DNA from: Bog-473 sp963756025
Lineage (GTDB): Bacteria > Actinomycetota > Acidimicrobiia > Acidimicrobiales > RAAP-2
Reading direction: 5' to 3'
Assembly (NCBI GenBank): GCA_963756025.1
Contig: CAVWMF010000006.1
Span: forward strand, 248,001 to 312,000
Length of the DNA stretch: 64,000 nt
In this document: piece after piece, positions 26,048 to 34,673 of the stretch
How positions within the stretch are numbered: the first letter of the stretch is position 1
Layout: every line of letters starts with the position of its first letter
Made by a program: the position numbers and the translations under genes
The notes under the pieces: generated by a model
Told to the model about the DNA's origin: nothing
The model's database searches: none
The model's input: only the letters and a program-made list of their open reading frames with translations

Positions 26048-26953
26048 ATGAGCGGAATCTGTGAGGGGCGGGTGGCCATCGTCACCGGAGCCGGGCGGGG
26101 CCTCGGGCGCGCCCACGCCTTGGAACTGGGACGAGAAGGCGCGTCGGTCGTGGTCAACGATCTGGGGGTGGAGCTCGACGGGAGCGGTGGTGGGCCGGAT
26201 TGGGCCAACGAGGTCGCCGATGAGATTCGGGCCCATGGTGGCCAGGCCGTCGTTGACAACAGCGACATATCGGAGTGGGCCGGCGCGCAGGCGGTCGTCG
26301 AATCTGCGGTGCGTACCTTCGGCCGCCTCGACGTCCTGGTCAACAACGCCGGGGTTCTCCGCGATCGGATGCTCGTCGGCCTGACGGCGGACGACGTGAC
26401 CAAGGTCGTGGGCGTCCACCTGTGCGGTGCCCTGTTCACCTCCCACCACGCCGGGAGCTATTGGCGGGAGCGTGCGAAAGCCGGGGAGACCCCCGATGCC
26501 CGCATCATCAACACCACCTCTGGAGCCGGCCTCTACGGCAACGTCGGGCAATCGGCTTACAGCGCAGCCAAAGCCGGCATCGTCGGGCTCACCCTCGTCG
26601 CTGCCGTGGAGCTCGCCCGCTACGGCGTCACCGTCAATGCGCTCTCGCCGGGAGCCCGGACCCGGATGACCGAGGAGGTCTTCGCCTCGGCCATGGCCGA
26701 GGCCGGTGACGGCTTCGACGCCATGGCGCCCGAGAACGTCGCACCTCTCGTCGCCTGGCTCGCCAGCGCGGAGTCGAGTTCGGTGACCGGTCGCGTCATC
26801 GAGTGCTACGGCGGGATGATCGGCATCGCTGAAGGATTCCACCATGGGCCCTCGCTCACCGAGAGCCGGAGGCTGGCGCCGGCGGAGGTCGGCGACGTCG
26901 TGCGTGCGCTGCTGCGTGAGGCGGCGCCGCCGGAGCCGGTCCAGGGCGCGTAA
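26048..26953 (+). CDS. SDR-family 3-hydroxyacyl-CoA dehydrogenase (MFE-2 type)
   Basis: This intact 301-residue SDR has VTGAGRGLGRAHALEL, VVVNDLGVELDG, NNAGVLRDRMLVGL, NTTSGAGLYG and the catalytic pair in AYSAAKAG. It is a close paralogue of the protein at 21153, including the C-terminal FDAMAPENVAPLVAWLA segment, and is likewise predicted to oxidise a 3-hydroxyacyl-CoA. ATG 26048 has a clear GAGGAG ribosome site. The gene is divergent from an Ltp/DUF35 pair and convergent with an LLM gene. Together with the 19571-22061 operon this suggests a duplicated and rearranged aldolase-DUF35-SDR module. Confidence 0.87.
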   Translation: MSGICEGRVAIVTGAGRGLGRAHALELGREGASVVVNDLGVELDGSGGGPDWANEVADEIRAHGGQAVVDNSDISEWAGAQAVVESAVRTFGRLDVLVNNAGVLRDRMLVGLTADDVTKVVGVHLCGALFTSHHAGSYWRERAKAGETPDARIINTTSGAGLYGNVGQSAYSAAKAGIVGLTLVAAVELARYGVTVNALSPGARTRMTEEVFASAMAEAGDGFDAMAPENVAPLVAWLASAESSSVTGRVIECYGGMIGIAEGFHHGPSLTESRRLAPAEVGDVVRALLREAAPPEPVQGA

Positions 26954-26979
26954 CCCCGGGCCGTCGACGGCGGACGCGG

Positions 26980-27885
26980 TTAAGACTCCCCGAAGTGCGG
27001 CAACACGTCGGCGGCGAAGGACTCCAGGACGTCCATCTCGATCGGTGCCCGCACCGCGATGTTGACCCAATCCGCCCCGGCGACTTCGTACTCGTGTATG
27101 CGGTCGATGACCTCGGTCGGCCGTCCGGCGAGGAACGCATCACGCACCCCCCCTGATCCGGGCCCGAAGCGCTTGGTCAGGAACTCGTCGCGGTCCTTGG
27201 CGTCGATGTCGCCGATCAAGCCGAGATTCACGCCGGCCACGATGCCCTTCGAGCCGGCATTGGCCCGCACCACCTCGCAGGCGGCGCCGAACGCCTCCGG
27301 CGTCACGTAGCTCGCGTTCCAGCCGTCACCGAGAGAGCCGGCGAGCGCGAGGGCGCGCGGGCCGCGGGCCCCGATCCAGATGCGCGGGGACTTCTGCACC
27401 GGCTTCGGATCACAGAGCGCCTCCTTCAAGGTGTAGAACTCGCCCTCGAAATCCACCGTCGTCTCGTTCCACAGGGCGCGCACGATGGTGGCGGACTCCG
27501 CCATCCGGCGCAGCCGCACGGCCGGGGACTCGAAGGGAAGGCCGTAGGCCTCGTATTCGAGGCTGTGCCAGCCCGCACCCAGACCCATCTCGAGTCGGCC
27601 TTCGGACAGATGGTCGATGGTGGCGCCCGCTTGGGCCAGAAGGGTCGGATGCCGGTACCCCGTCGAGTACACCAGGCAGCCCACCCGCACGCGTGATGTT
27701 TCGAGGGCCAGGGCAGCCTGACTCGTCAGGGCCTCGAAGCAGCCGCGGTCATACGGGGGCGCGGCGGCGTAGAAGTGGTCCCACACACTGATCCAGTCGA
27801 AGCCGAGGGCCTCGAACTTCTTCCAGGCACTCCGCATTTCCCCCATCGTGAGGTCCTGCGGCCCGAGGTGGATGCCGAATTTCAT
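26980..27885 (-). CDS. LLM-class F420-dependent oxidoreductase
   Basis: This intact protein of about 301 residues starts MKFGIHLGPQDLTMGEM and contains WISVWDHFYAAAPPYDRG, LVYSTGYRHPTLLAQAGATI, LEMGLGAGWHSLEYEAYG and IWIGARGPRALALAGSLGDG. These are signatures of the F420-dependent LLM group (methylene-tetrahydromethanopterin-reductase-like). It probably transfers hydride between F420 and a carbonyl or alkene intermediate. GGAAGG lies upstream of ATG 27885. A PPOX-type F420/FMN protein and a NIPSNAP-like protein are encoded just upstream on the same strand, which suggests an F420-linked redox operon. Confidence 0.86.
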   Translation of the reverse strand: MKFGIHLGPQDLTMGEMRSAWKKFEALGFDWISVWDHFYAAAPPYDRGCFEALTSQAALALETSRVRVGCLVYSTGYRHPTLLAQAGATIDHLSEGRLEMGLGAGWHSLEYEAYGLPFESPAVRLRRMAESATIVRALWNETTVDFEGEFYTLKEALCDPKPVQKSPRIWIGARGPRALALAGSLGDGWNASYVTPEAFGAACEVVRANAGSKGIVAGVNLGLIGDIDAKDRDEFLTKRFGPGSGGVRDAFLAGRPTEVIDRIHEYEVAGADWVNIAVRAPIEMDVLESFAADVLPHFGES

Positions 27886-27980
27886 GCCGTACGCACCTTC
27901 CTTCCTTCCTTCCGGGGGCGAATGCCCCAACAACGCAACCGCCGGGGGCCGACGCACGTGCCCGTGACGTCGCCGCCCGC

Positions 27981-28448
27981 TCAGACCCCCGCGGCTCGAC
28001 GCCGCAACTTGCGATTGTCCCAGGTCACCCGGTGCAGATCGGGGACGATCCGGATGACCGCAGCTTCGGTGTCGTAGTGCCGCGCCGTGGCGAGCGGGAC
28101 TTCGCCGGCCGCCATGCCGAAGCCCTTGTACTTCTCCGAGACGAGCCTCATGACGGCGTCGCGCTCCTCGCCTGCGCCAACGATGTCCGCGCGCCCGGTG
28201 AGGACGGCGGCCCGCAACTCGCCCCACATGACACCCGCCTCCGCCGTGAAGCAGACGCGTGGATCCCGGCGGATATGCGCCACCTTTCGGGTCCTGGCCG
28301 GGGTCTGCACGTACACACGTCGGTCAAACGTGACGAACCACACGGGCAGGGCCACAGGCCAACCATCGGCCCGCAACGTCGTCAGGATTCCCGTGTGCGT
28401 GCCGTCGAGGAATGACCACAGCTCGTCCTCCTCGAGGGACACACCCAC
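27981..28448 (-). CDS. Pyridoxamine 5'-phosphate oxidase-fold (PPOX) F420/FMN-binding protein
   Basis: This is an intact protein of about 155 residues. LWSFLDGTHTGILTTLRADG and PVALPVWFVTFDRRVYVQT form the first strands of the split beta-barrel, followed by RKVAHIRRDPRVCFTAE and a basic C-terminus. Small PPOX proteins of this type bind F420 or FMN and reduce ketones, quinones or biliverdin-like compounds. GTG 28448 starts 1 bp after the stop of the NIPSNAP-like gene. It lies in the same operon as the LLM enzyme at 26980. Cofactor preference cannot be decided by eye. Confidence 0.78.
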   Translation of the reverse strand: MGVSLEEDELWSFLDGTHTGILTTLRADGWPVALPVWFVTFDRRVYVQTPARTRKVAHIRRDPRVCFTAEAGVMWGELRAAVLTGRADIVGAGEERDAVMRLVSEKYKGFGMAAGEVPLATARHYDTEAAVIRIVPDLHRVTWDNRKLRRRAAGV

Positions 28449-28449
28449 G

Positions 28450-29127
28450 TCAGCGCACCGTCGAGAAGGATGTGGGGACAAGGAAGCAGTCGTCCCAGTC
28501 GGTTCTGATCTCCCGGCCGAGCGTCTGCCATATTTCGAAATCGGTGTCCGCCACCCATGCCTCTTCCTTGCCGAACGGATTGACGTCCTCCCACTCTTCG
28601 CCCTGGCCCCAGATGCAGATCGCTCGCGTGTTCTTCCAGGGTGACCAGTAGAGGCCGACGATGGAGCATCCCGCGGGCTCGGCCACGCGGCGGAACCACA
28701 TCTCCTCGCACAGGCGCAGGTACTCCGCTTGACGAGCCGGTTGGACGTGGATCATCTCGTGTGAGCACAACTTCGCCCGCAGGTTCCGCTCTTTGATCTG
28801 TGCGACGGTCGGGGTGAGCTCCGAGGCAAAGCACAGGAGACTCTCGCTCGTGTCGACCCATTCACCCACCCCGTCGAACCACTGGGCCAGGTCACCCCGC
28901 GTGCCTTCGAACCGTTGGCGCACCACGTCCACGTAATGGCCGAAGTCGTCGAGCTCGAACACCGACACCGTCTCGGGTGTCGTGCCCAGACCGGGGGCAA
29001 CCTGCCAGTAGCCGACCTGCCGCATCCCGTAACGCTCCGCCAGCGGAAGGAAGTCCTTCTCGACCGCCTCGAGCAGCGCCCCCATTCTCGTGGGCCGCAC
29101 GCGATTGACCTCATGCCAATAGAGCAC
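28450..29127 (-). CDS. NIPSNAP/dimeric alpha-beta barrel-like protein
   Basis: This intact 225-residue protein begins MLYWHEVNRVRPTRMGALLEAV. Two repeats of a ferredoxin-like alpha/beta unit can be recognised, starting at YWHEVNRVRP and again at HEMIHVQPARQAEYLRLCEE, with a GLYWSPWKNTRAICIWGQG strand and an aromatic-rich end. This matches NIPSNAP or EthD-like barrels, whose biochemical roles are poorly defined. The GTG start directly follows the TGA of the acyl-CoA dehydrogenase gene, so the genes are co-translated. A helper or small catalytic role in the same pathway is inferred from context only. Confidence 0.6.
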   Translation of the reverse strand: MLYWHEVNRVRPTRMGALLEAVEKDFLPLAERYGMRQVGYWQVAPGLGTTPETVSVFELDDFGHYVDVVRQRFEGTRGDLAQWFDGVGEWVDTSESLLCFASELTPTVAQIKERNLRAKLCSHEMIHVQPARQAEYLRLCEEMWFRRVAEPAGCSIVGLYWSPWKNTRAICIWGQGEEWEDVNPFGKEEAWVADTDFEIWQTLGREIRTDWDDCFLVPTSFSTVR

Positions 29128-30363
29128 TCATCGACTCCTCCCGGTTACATTCGCGTCGGCGACCCGCTGGTCGCGGGGCAATCCCAACACACGTTCGGCC
29201 AGCACGTTGAGCTGCATCTCATCGGTGCCCCCACCCAAGCGGACGCCGGGCACGCAAAGCACGAAATCGGCCCACATCGCGTCACCCCCCGCATCTGCCG
29301 CCACCCGCGGCCCCAGCATCCTTCCCGCCAGGGTAGACGCACTCTGGAGATTGCGGCTCCGAAAGAGCTTGTTGATCGAACCGGCGGGGCCGGGCGCGGC
29401 CTGTGACCGCCGGCTCACGAAGTCGGCGATGCGGACACGGCCGTACAGATCAGCCAGCCCGTGCCGTACCAAGGCGTCGCCACCGAGCCCCAGGCTCGGC
29501 ATGAGCTCGAGCATCCGGCCGAGTGCGGCGGCGGCGGGGTCGATCGACCCCCGGCCCACGCCGGCCCGTTCGCTCATCAGCGTCGTACGGACGACGGCCC
29601 AACCTCCACCGACCTCCCCCAGCCGAGAGTCCTCGGGGACGCGCACCGCACGGAGCACGACCTGATTGAACGAGGCCTGTCCGTTCATCTGCCGCAAGGG
29701 TCGGACCTCGACGCCGGGTGCATGCATGTCGACGAGGAACATGGTGAGCCCGGCGTGTGGGTCTTCGGCCGCCGCCGTCCGGGCGATGCACAAGCCGAGG
29801 TCGCTGAACGCCGCTTTGGAGGTCCAGACCTTGTCTCCGGAGAGCGTCCAGGTTTCCCCGTCGAGGGTGGCCGATGACCGCACCGCGGCGAGATCGGAGC
29901 CCGCGTCCGGCTCGGAGAAGAGCTGGCATCCGATCAGATCGCCTCGATGCAGTGCCGGCAGGACCTCTTGTCGGAGGACTTCGCTCCCGTGGCCCAAAAT
30001 GGCGGCAGAGAGCATTTTGGTCCCGACGTTGAGGGGCGTGACGTCCGGGACGACGTAGGCCGCCTCCCGTTGCGCGTAGAGGCTCTCGAATTCGCACGGC
30101 AGCTCCCTGCCGCCGTAACGCCGCGGTCCGGTGATCCATCCGAGACCGGCATCGAATTTGACGGCCTGCCATGCCGTAGCCGCGGCCACCGCCGCCGCTG
30201 TCGCCGCTTCGGGCCGTCGCTCGAGGCCGTGCACCTCCATGACGTCGGACGCGGCGGCGGTTGCGGCAACCCCGACCTGACGCCGCGACAGGTGGTGGGA
30301 AAGAAACTGCTCGACTTCCCGGGCGAACGCGTGAAGGTCGGCCGGACAGGTGGTGTCCGTCAC
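29128..30363 (-). CDS. Acyl-CoA dehydrogenase (FadE)
   Basis: The protein is intact at about 411 residues. It has CQLFSEPDAGSDLAAVRSSA, TWTLSGDKVWTSKAAFSDL, LRQMNGQASFNQVVL and the terminal GGGTDEMQLNVLAERVLGLP, the usual middle beta-domain and C-terminal helical domain. It introduces an alpha,beta double bond into an acyl-CoA with FAD. The open frame extends far upstream, but GTG 30363 or 30366 gives a normal family length. It is the first gene of a minus-strand operon with the NIPSNAP, PPOX and LLM genes and diverges from the synthetase at 30533. The shared promoter region contains ATCTTCATAA at 30439-30448. Confidence 0.84.
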   Translation of the reverse strand: MTDTTCPADLHAFAREVEQFLSHHLSRRQVGVAATAAASDVMEVHGLERRPEAATAAAVAAATAWQAVKFDAGLGWITGPRRYGGRELPCEFESLYAQREAAYVVPDVTPLNVGTKMLSAAILGHGSEVLRQEVLPALHRGDLIGCQLFSEPDAGSDLAAVRSSATLDGETWTLSGDKVWTSKAAFSDLGLCIARTAAAEDPHAGLTMFLVDMHAPGVEVRPLRQMNGQASFNQVVLRAVRVPEDSRLGEVGGGWAVVRTTLMSERAGVGRGSIDPAAAALGRMLELMPSLGLGGDALVRHGLADLYGRVRIADFVSRRSQAAPGPAGSINKLFRSRNLQSASTLAGRMLGPRVAADAGGDAMWADFVLCVPGVRLGGGTDEMQLNVLAERVLGLPRDQRVADANVTGRSR

Positions 30364-30532
30364 CACTCCGGCCGGGGCATGGACCCGGGAGCGGCGCACC
30401 GTTTCGCTGCTGCGCCACGGAGCCTTCGGGTAATCTCCATCTTCATAATCGTATATCTGAAGGACGAGCGATAAAAATGAACGGGGCGGCACGTGCGGGC
30501 TCTCGCGAACCGGGCATCCCCGGGAGCCCCCG
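30364..30532. promoter_or_regulatory. Divergent promoter region between fadE-like and acyl-CoA synthetase genes
   Basis: An AT-rich island (30429-30478) lies inside otherwise GC-rich DNA. It contains ATCTTCATAATCG and CTTCA/TGAAG arms (30441-30462). The 10-mer ATCTTCATAA also occurs, on the other strand, at 17821-17830 upstream of an LLM gene. A 17-codon ORF beginning ATGAACGGGGCG at 30477 ends at TGA overlapping the TTG start of the synthetase and could be a leader peptide. Confidence 0.4.
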
Positions 30533-32128
30533 TTGAGCACCCAACCGCCCCTGTTCGAGCTGGCCGGCCGGCGCGCCGGGGATCTGGCGGTCGAGGACGG
30601 CGTGACCCGCCGCACATGGGGCGAGCTCGAGGACCGCACGCGGGCCCTCGCACACGGGCTGGCCCAACAAGTGCCAGGAGTCGGGAGCCATGTCGCGCTG
30701 GTCGCCACCAACCGCGTCGAATTCCTGGAGGTGGCGCTGGCCTGCCTGCGGGCCGGGCTCGTCTACACACCCCTCAAGAGCAGTTGGACGCCGTCGGAGA
30801 TCGCCACGGTGCTCACCGATGCCTCGACGTGCGTGGTCGTGACCGACGTTCCCGCGGGGCGACAGGCCGGGGCCGACGTCGGAGTACCCGTCATCGACCT
30901 CGACCGCGACTTCGACTCCTGGGTGGCCGCGCAATCCCCGGTGCCGCTGTCCTCCGCTCTGGGCGGCCGGAAGATCACGTACACCTCGGGCACCACCGGA
31001 CGCCCCAAAGGCGTCGTGTCGAGCTTCCTGGGACAACGCGCGTTTGCAGAGTCCTTCGCCGGCAGTGCCGCCATGGCCCGACTGACCGGGTTACCCGGGC
31101 ACGGCGTGCATCTCTTCGTCTCGCATCTCTTCCATGGCGCGCCGCTGACGTTCGGCCTCGGCGCGCTGGCGCGGGGAGCGGCGATCCGCATCGTTCCCCG
31201 ATGGGATCCCGAGACTGTTCTCTCCATGCTGCCCGACGGGGTGACGTCGACGTCCATGGTGCCCACGATGTTCCGCCAGCTCCTCCAATTGCCCGAAGAG
31301 CTCCGCGTCACCTTCGACGCGCCGGAGCTGGCCAACATCCTCCACGGCGGGGAGCCGTGCCCCGTGCCGGTGAAGCAGGCCATGCTCGAGTGGTGGGGCC
31401 CCCGGCTCACGGAGTACTACGGCTTCTCCGAAGGTGGCATGACGATCGCCACGAGCGCAGAGTGGATGGCGCGACCCGGGACGGTCGGGAAGGCCCGACG
31501 GGACCAGCGCATCCTCATCCTCGATGAGGACGGGATCGAAGTGGGCACCGGTGTCGATGGGACCATCTACTTCGAGACAGCCGACGGTGTGACGTTCTCC
31601 TATCTGCACGACGAAGCGAAGACAGCGGCGGCCCATCGGGGCTCCGCCTTCACCGTGGGGGATATCGGCCATCTCGACGGCGAGGGCTACCTCTTCATCA
31701 CGGGGAGAAAATCCGACGTCATCGTCTCGGCCGGCGTCAATATCTACCCGGCCGAGGTCGAATCGGCCCTGAGCGGCACGGAGGGTCTGCGCGACCTGGC
31801 CATCGTCGGCGCACCCGATGACATACGGGGGGAACAGGTCGCGGCCGTCATCGTGACCTCGGATGCCGACGGGAGTGTCGAGGTGGCGGACCGGCTGGCA
31901 CGCACATCCGCCGAGCGACTGGCCGGCTACAAGCGTCCCCGCCTCTTCCTCCACGCCGCGGAGCTGCCACGCGACCCCACCGGGAAATTGCTGCGCAACA
32001 CCTTGCGGGATGAAGTCTCCCGATGGAGCGGCGCACCGTCTACCAGCTCCTTGGTGCTCGTAGAACCGCAGCCATCTCATCTCTCGATCGCCGACGAGGC
32101 GACGACGCACAGGAGGAAGACCACGTGA
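30533..32128 (+). CDS. Acyl-CoA synthetase (class I adenylate-forming)
   Basis: This intact 531-residue protein carries KITYTSGTTGRPKGVVSSFL, TEYYGFSEGGMTIA, TVGDIGHLDGEGYLFITGRK, SAGVNIYPAEVESAL and the C-terminal Lys in DPTGKLLRNTLRD. It activates an acid to its CoA ester. The best start is TTG 30533, overlapping the stop of a tiny upstream ORF (TTGA). If instead the tiny ORF is joined by an indel, the true start would be ATG 30477. The last ~35 residues after the family end are unusual and may reflect read-through of the linker to the SDR gene, whose GTG overlaps its stop by 4 bp. Confidence 0.86.
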   Translation: MSTQPPLFELAGRRAGDLAVEDGVTRRTWGELEDRTRALAHGLAQQVPGVGSHVALVATNRVEFLEVALACLRAGLVYTPLKSSWTPSEIATVLTDASTCVVVTDVPAGRQAGADVGVPVIDLDRDFDSWVAAQSPVPLSSALGGRKITYTSGTTGRPKGVVSSFLGQRAFAESFAGSAAMARLTGLPGHGVHLFVSHLFHGAPLTFGLGALARGAAIRIVPRWDPETVLSMLPDGVTSTSMVPTMFRQLLQLPEELRVTFDAPELANILHGGEPCPVPVKQAMLEWWGPRLTEYYGFSEGGMTIATSAEWMARPGTVGKARRDQRILILDEDGIEVGTGVDGTIYFETADGVTFSYLHDEAKTAAAHRGSAFTVGDIGHLDGEGYLFITGRKSDVIVSAGVNIYPAEVESALSGTEGLRDLAIVGAPDDIRGEQVAAVIVTSDADGSVEVADRLARTSAERLAGYKRPRLFLHAAELPRDPTGKLLRNTLRDEVSRWSGAPSTSSLVLVEPQPSHLSIADEATTHRRKTT

Positions 32129-33042
32129 CCGGACTGCTGGACGGAAAGTCGATTGCCGTGACGGGGGCGGGGCGCGGCATCGGCCGGGCCGTCGCGTTGC
32201 ACTGTGCCGCCGAGGGAGCGAACGTCGTGGTGGCCGACTTCGGGGTGGGCATGCACGGCGAGGAGCCCACCAGCGAGGTGGCCGACACCGTGGTGGAAGA
32301 AATCCGCCAGAGCGGCCACAACGCCATCGCCATCGCCGACTCCGTGACCGAAATGGCGGCGGGCGAACGGATCGTGCAGAGTGCGATCGACGCCTGGGGA
32401 CGGGTCGACGGGGTCGTCTGCGTCGCCGGCATCCTGCGCGAGCGGATGCTCTTCAACATGTCGGAGGACGACTGGGATGCCGTGATCGCCACCCATCTGA
32501 AAGGGACCTTCACGCTGTTCCGGGCGGCGTCGACCGTCATGCGGGCGCAGAAGAGCGGGTCACTGGTCGGATTCACTTCCGCCGCTTTCCAGGCCAGCGT
32601 GGCCCAGGCCAACTACTCGGCCGCCAAGGGTGGCATCGTGTCGCTGGTGCGCAGCGCGGCAGCCGGTCTGCACCGTTACGGCGTGCGGGCCAATGCCGTG
32701 GCGCCGATCGCCAACACACGCATGATGGCGGAGGTCCCCATGGAACTGCCGGAAACCGGAGAGCCCGAGGACGTGGCCCCCATGGTCACCTACCTCCTTT
32801 CGGATCTGGCGGCGCACATCACCGGACAGATCTACACGGTCGTCGGGGGGAAGATCGCCGTGTGGAACCAGCCGCACGAGGTGCGGGCGATGTACAAGGA
32901 CGGCCGTTGGACGCCCCAGGAGATCGCCCGACGTCTCGATGCCACCATCGGTCAGGAGCCGCTGCCCATACTGGCCCAGCTCGAGGCGTATCGGAAGGCG
33001 GCCGCAGCGGCGGCGGAGAGCGGCGTCACCCCGAACGCCTGA
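32125..33042 (+). CDS. SDR-family 3-hydroxyacyl-CoA/alcohol dehydrogenase
   Basis: This intact 305-residue SDR has VTGAGRGIGRAVALHCAAEG, VVVADFGVGMHG, CVAGILRERMLFNMSEDDW, FTSAAFQAS and ANYSAAKGG. It is related to the two MFE-2-type SDRs in the window but more distant (VADFG instead of VNDLG). An unusual C-terminal extension of about 50 residues rich in charged and Ala residues follows the Rossmann domain. GTG 32125 overlaps the synthetase stop codon, so the two are co-translated. It probably oxidises a hydroxyacyl-CoA intermediate; NAD versus NADP is not decided. Confidence 0.85.
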   Translation: MTGLLDGKSIAVTGAGRGIGRAVALHCAAEGANVVVADFGVGMHGEEPTSEVADTVVEEIRQSGHNAIAIADSVTEMAAGERIVQSAIDAWGRVDGVVCVAGILRERMLFNMSEDDWDAVIATHLKGTFTLFRAASTVMRAQKSGSLVGFTSAAFQASVAQANYSAAKGGIVSLVRSAAAGLHRYGVRANAVAPIANTRMMAEVPMELPETGEPEDVAPMVTYLLSDLAAHITGQIYTVVGGKIAVWNQPHEVRAMYKDGRWTPQEIARRLDATIGQEPLPILAQLEAYRKAAAAAAESGVTPNA

Positions 33043-33050
33043 ACCCTCGC

Positions 33051-34647
33051 TCACCGCGGCAGGTGCATGCCCGCCACCTCCCGGTCCCATGTCCGATCGT
33101 TGCGCGCGGTGTCCCGTAGCGCGTACTTCTGCGTCCGCTGCGTCGAGTCCGTCTTCGCGAGCTCCTCGACGAATTCCACATACCGCGGGATCATGAACCG
33201 CGGCATGCGCGGGATGAGGAACGTGATCAGGTCCTCGGGAAGGAGCGTCGCCCCGGGGCGCAGGACGACGACCACCTTCACCTCGTCCTCACTCAATTCG
33301 GAGGGGACACCGATGCACGCCGATTCCGCCACATCGGGATGCTCGTTGACGGCCCTCTCCACCTCGAACGAGGAGATGTTCTCTCCCCGCCGTCGGATGG
33401 CGTCCTTGATCCGGTCGACGAAGAAGTAGTTCCCCTGCGCATCGCGGGTGAAGCCATCGCCCGAATGGAACCATCCGTTGCGCCACGCGGCGGCCGTCTT
33501 CTCGGGCATCTGGAAATACCCGCTGGTGATGATCCACGGATCGGCGGTGCGCACCACCATTTCGCCGAAGCGGCCGGGCCCCACGTCCTCGTCGGCGTCG
33601 TCGACCAGCTTCACCTCGAAACCGGGCGGGCCGCTCCGGACCCGGCCCACGGTGGTGTGCTCGGTCAGCTCCCAACCGCTCTTGAAGGGATAGCCGATCT
33701 CGGTCATGCCGAACCCTGTGCAGACCCGGACATCGAAACGCTTCTTGAACTCCTCGAACTCGGGGATGACCGGAGCCATCACCACGCCGCGCAAGGGATT
33801 GTCCGCGTCGGTCGGGCTCGGAGGCAGCCCGAGGATCATGGCCGCCATCGGTCCGACGAGACCGCCGAACACGCAGTTGTACCGGCGGATGTCGTCCCAA
33901 TAGGAGGACAGGCTGAACGACTCCCGGAAGACGAGGCGCGCCTCGTGCATGAACGCGACGCTTATGGCCGCCTTGCCCGAGACGTGGTACGCCGGATAGA
34001 CGCTGTAGTAGCCGTCATCGGGTGTGGGGATGATGTCCTCGGGCAGCATGCCATAGAGGTCCTGCAGGCTGGCCCACGAGACCAGGACGCCTTTGGAGGG
34101 GCCCGTCGTCCCCGAGGTGTAGATGACCGACGAGACGTCGCGGTACGTCGGGGCCTCGACGTCCTCGATCGCCGGAGCGCCGGCGAGGAACTCCTCCGCG
34201 CTGACGACCTCGAACGGCAACTGCGGGAAGGCACCCTCCGCGTCGAGCACGACCACGCGCTCGAGGTTGGGCACGCGTGTGGGCCACCTCGGTCAGCCGA
34301 TCGAAGAATTGCGCGTCGATGACCAGGAGGCGGGCGCCGGAGTTCTCGATGAGGTAGGCCAGCATGGTGCCCCGGTAGCCGGTATTGGCCGGGACTTCGA
34401 CCGCCTTGAGCCAGCTCAACCCCAGCCAGACCGCATAGGAGGCGAAGGAATGCACCACCATCGACGCGACGTGGTCGCCGACTGTCACCCCGGCTCGGCG
34501 ATAGGCCGCGGCCCAACGCACGTTCTCGGTGTGCAGCTCGCCGTACGTCATCGCCGTACCGTCGACGCACTGGATGGCGATCCGGGCCGGGGTGGCGACG
34601 GCACGCCGGGCGATGAGGTTGGGCAGGACCTGATCCTGCTCGAGCAT
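33051..34647 (-). CDS. Acyl-CoA synthetase (class I adenylate-forming), one frameshift
   Basis: Read from ATG 34647 (MLEQDQVLPNLIARRAV) the protein has MVVHSFASYAVWLGLSWLKA, then after a frameshift near 34275 SVIYTSGTTGPSKGVLVSW, TGFGMTEIGYPFKSG, HSGDGFTRDAQGNYFFVDR and GENISSFEVERAV, with a C-terminal TQRTQKYALRD. That makes about 531 residues, a normal family length. The sequence resembles crotonobetaine/carnitine-CoA ligase-like enzymes. It is the last gene of a minus-strand unit after a CaiB-type transferase and an AcuI-like reductase, so it may feed the same CoA-ester pathway. One missing base in the His-Thr-Arg/Val-Pro junction explains the break. Confidence 0.83.
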
Positions 34648-34673
34648 GGCCGTGTCCCCCTGGACGCCGCTGG

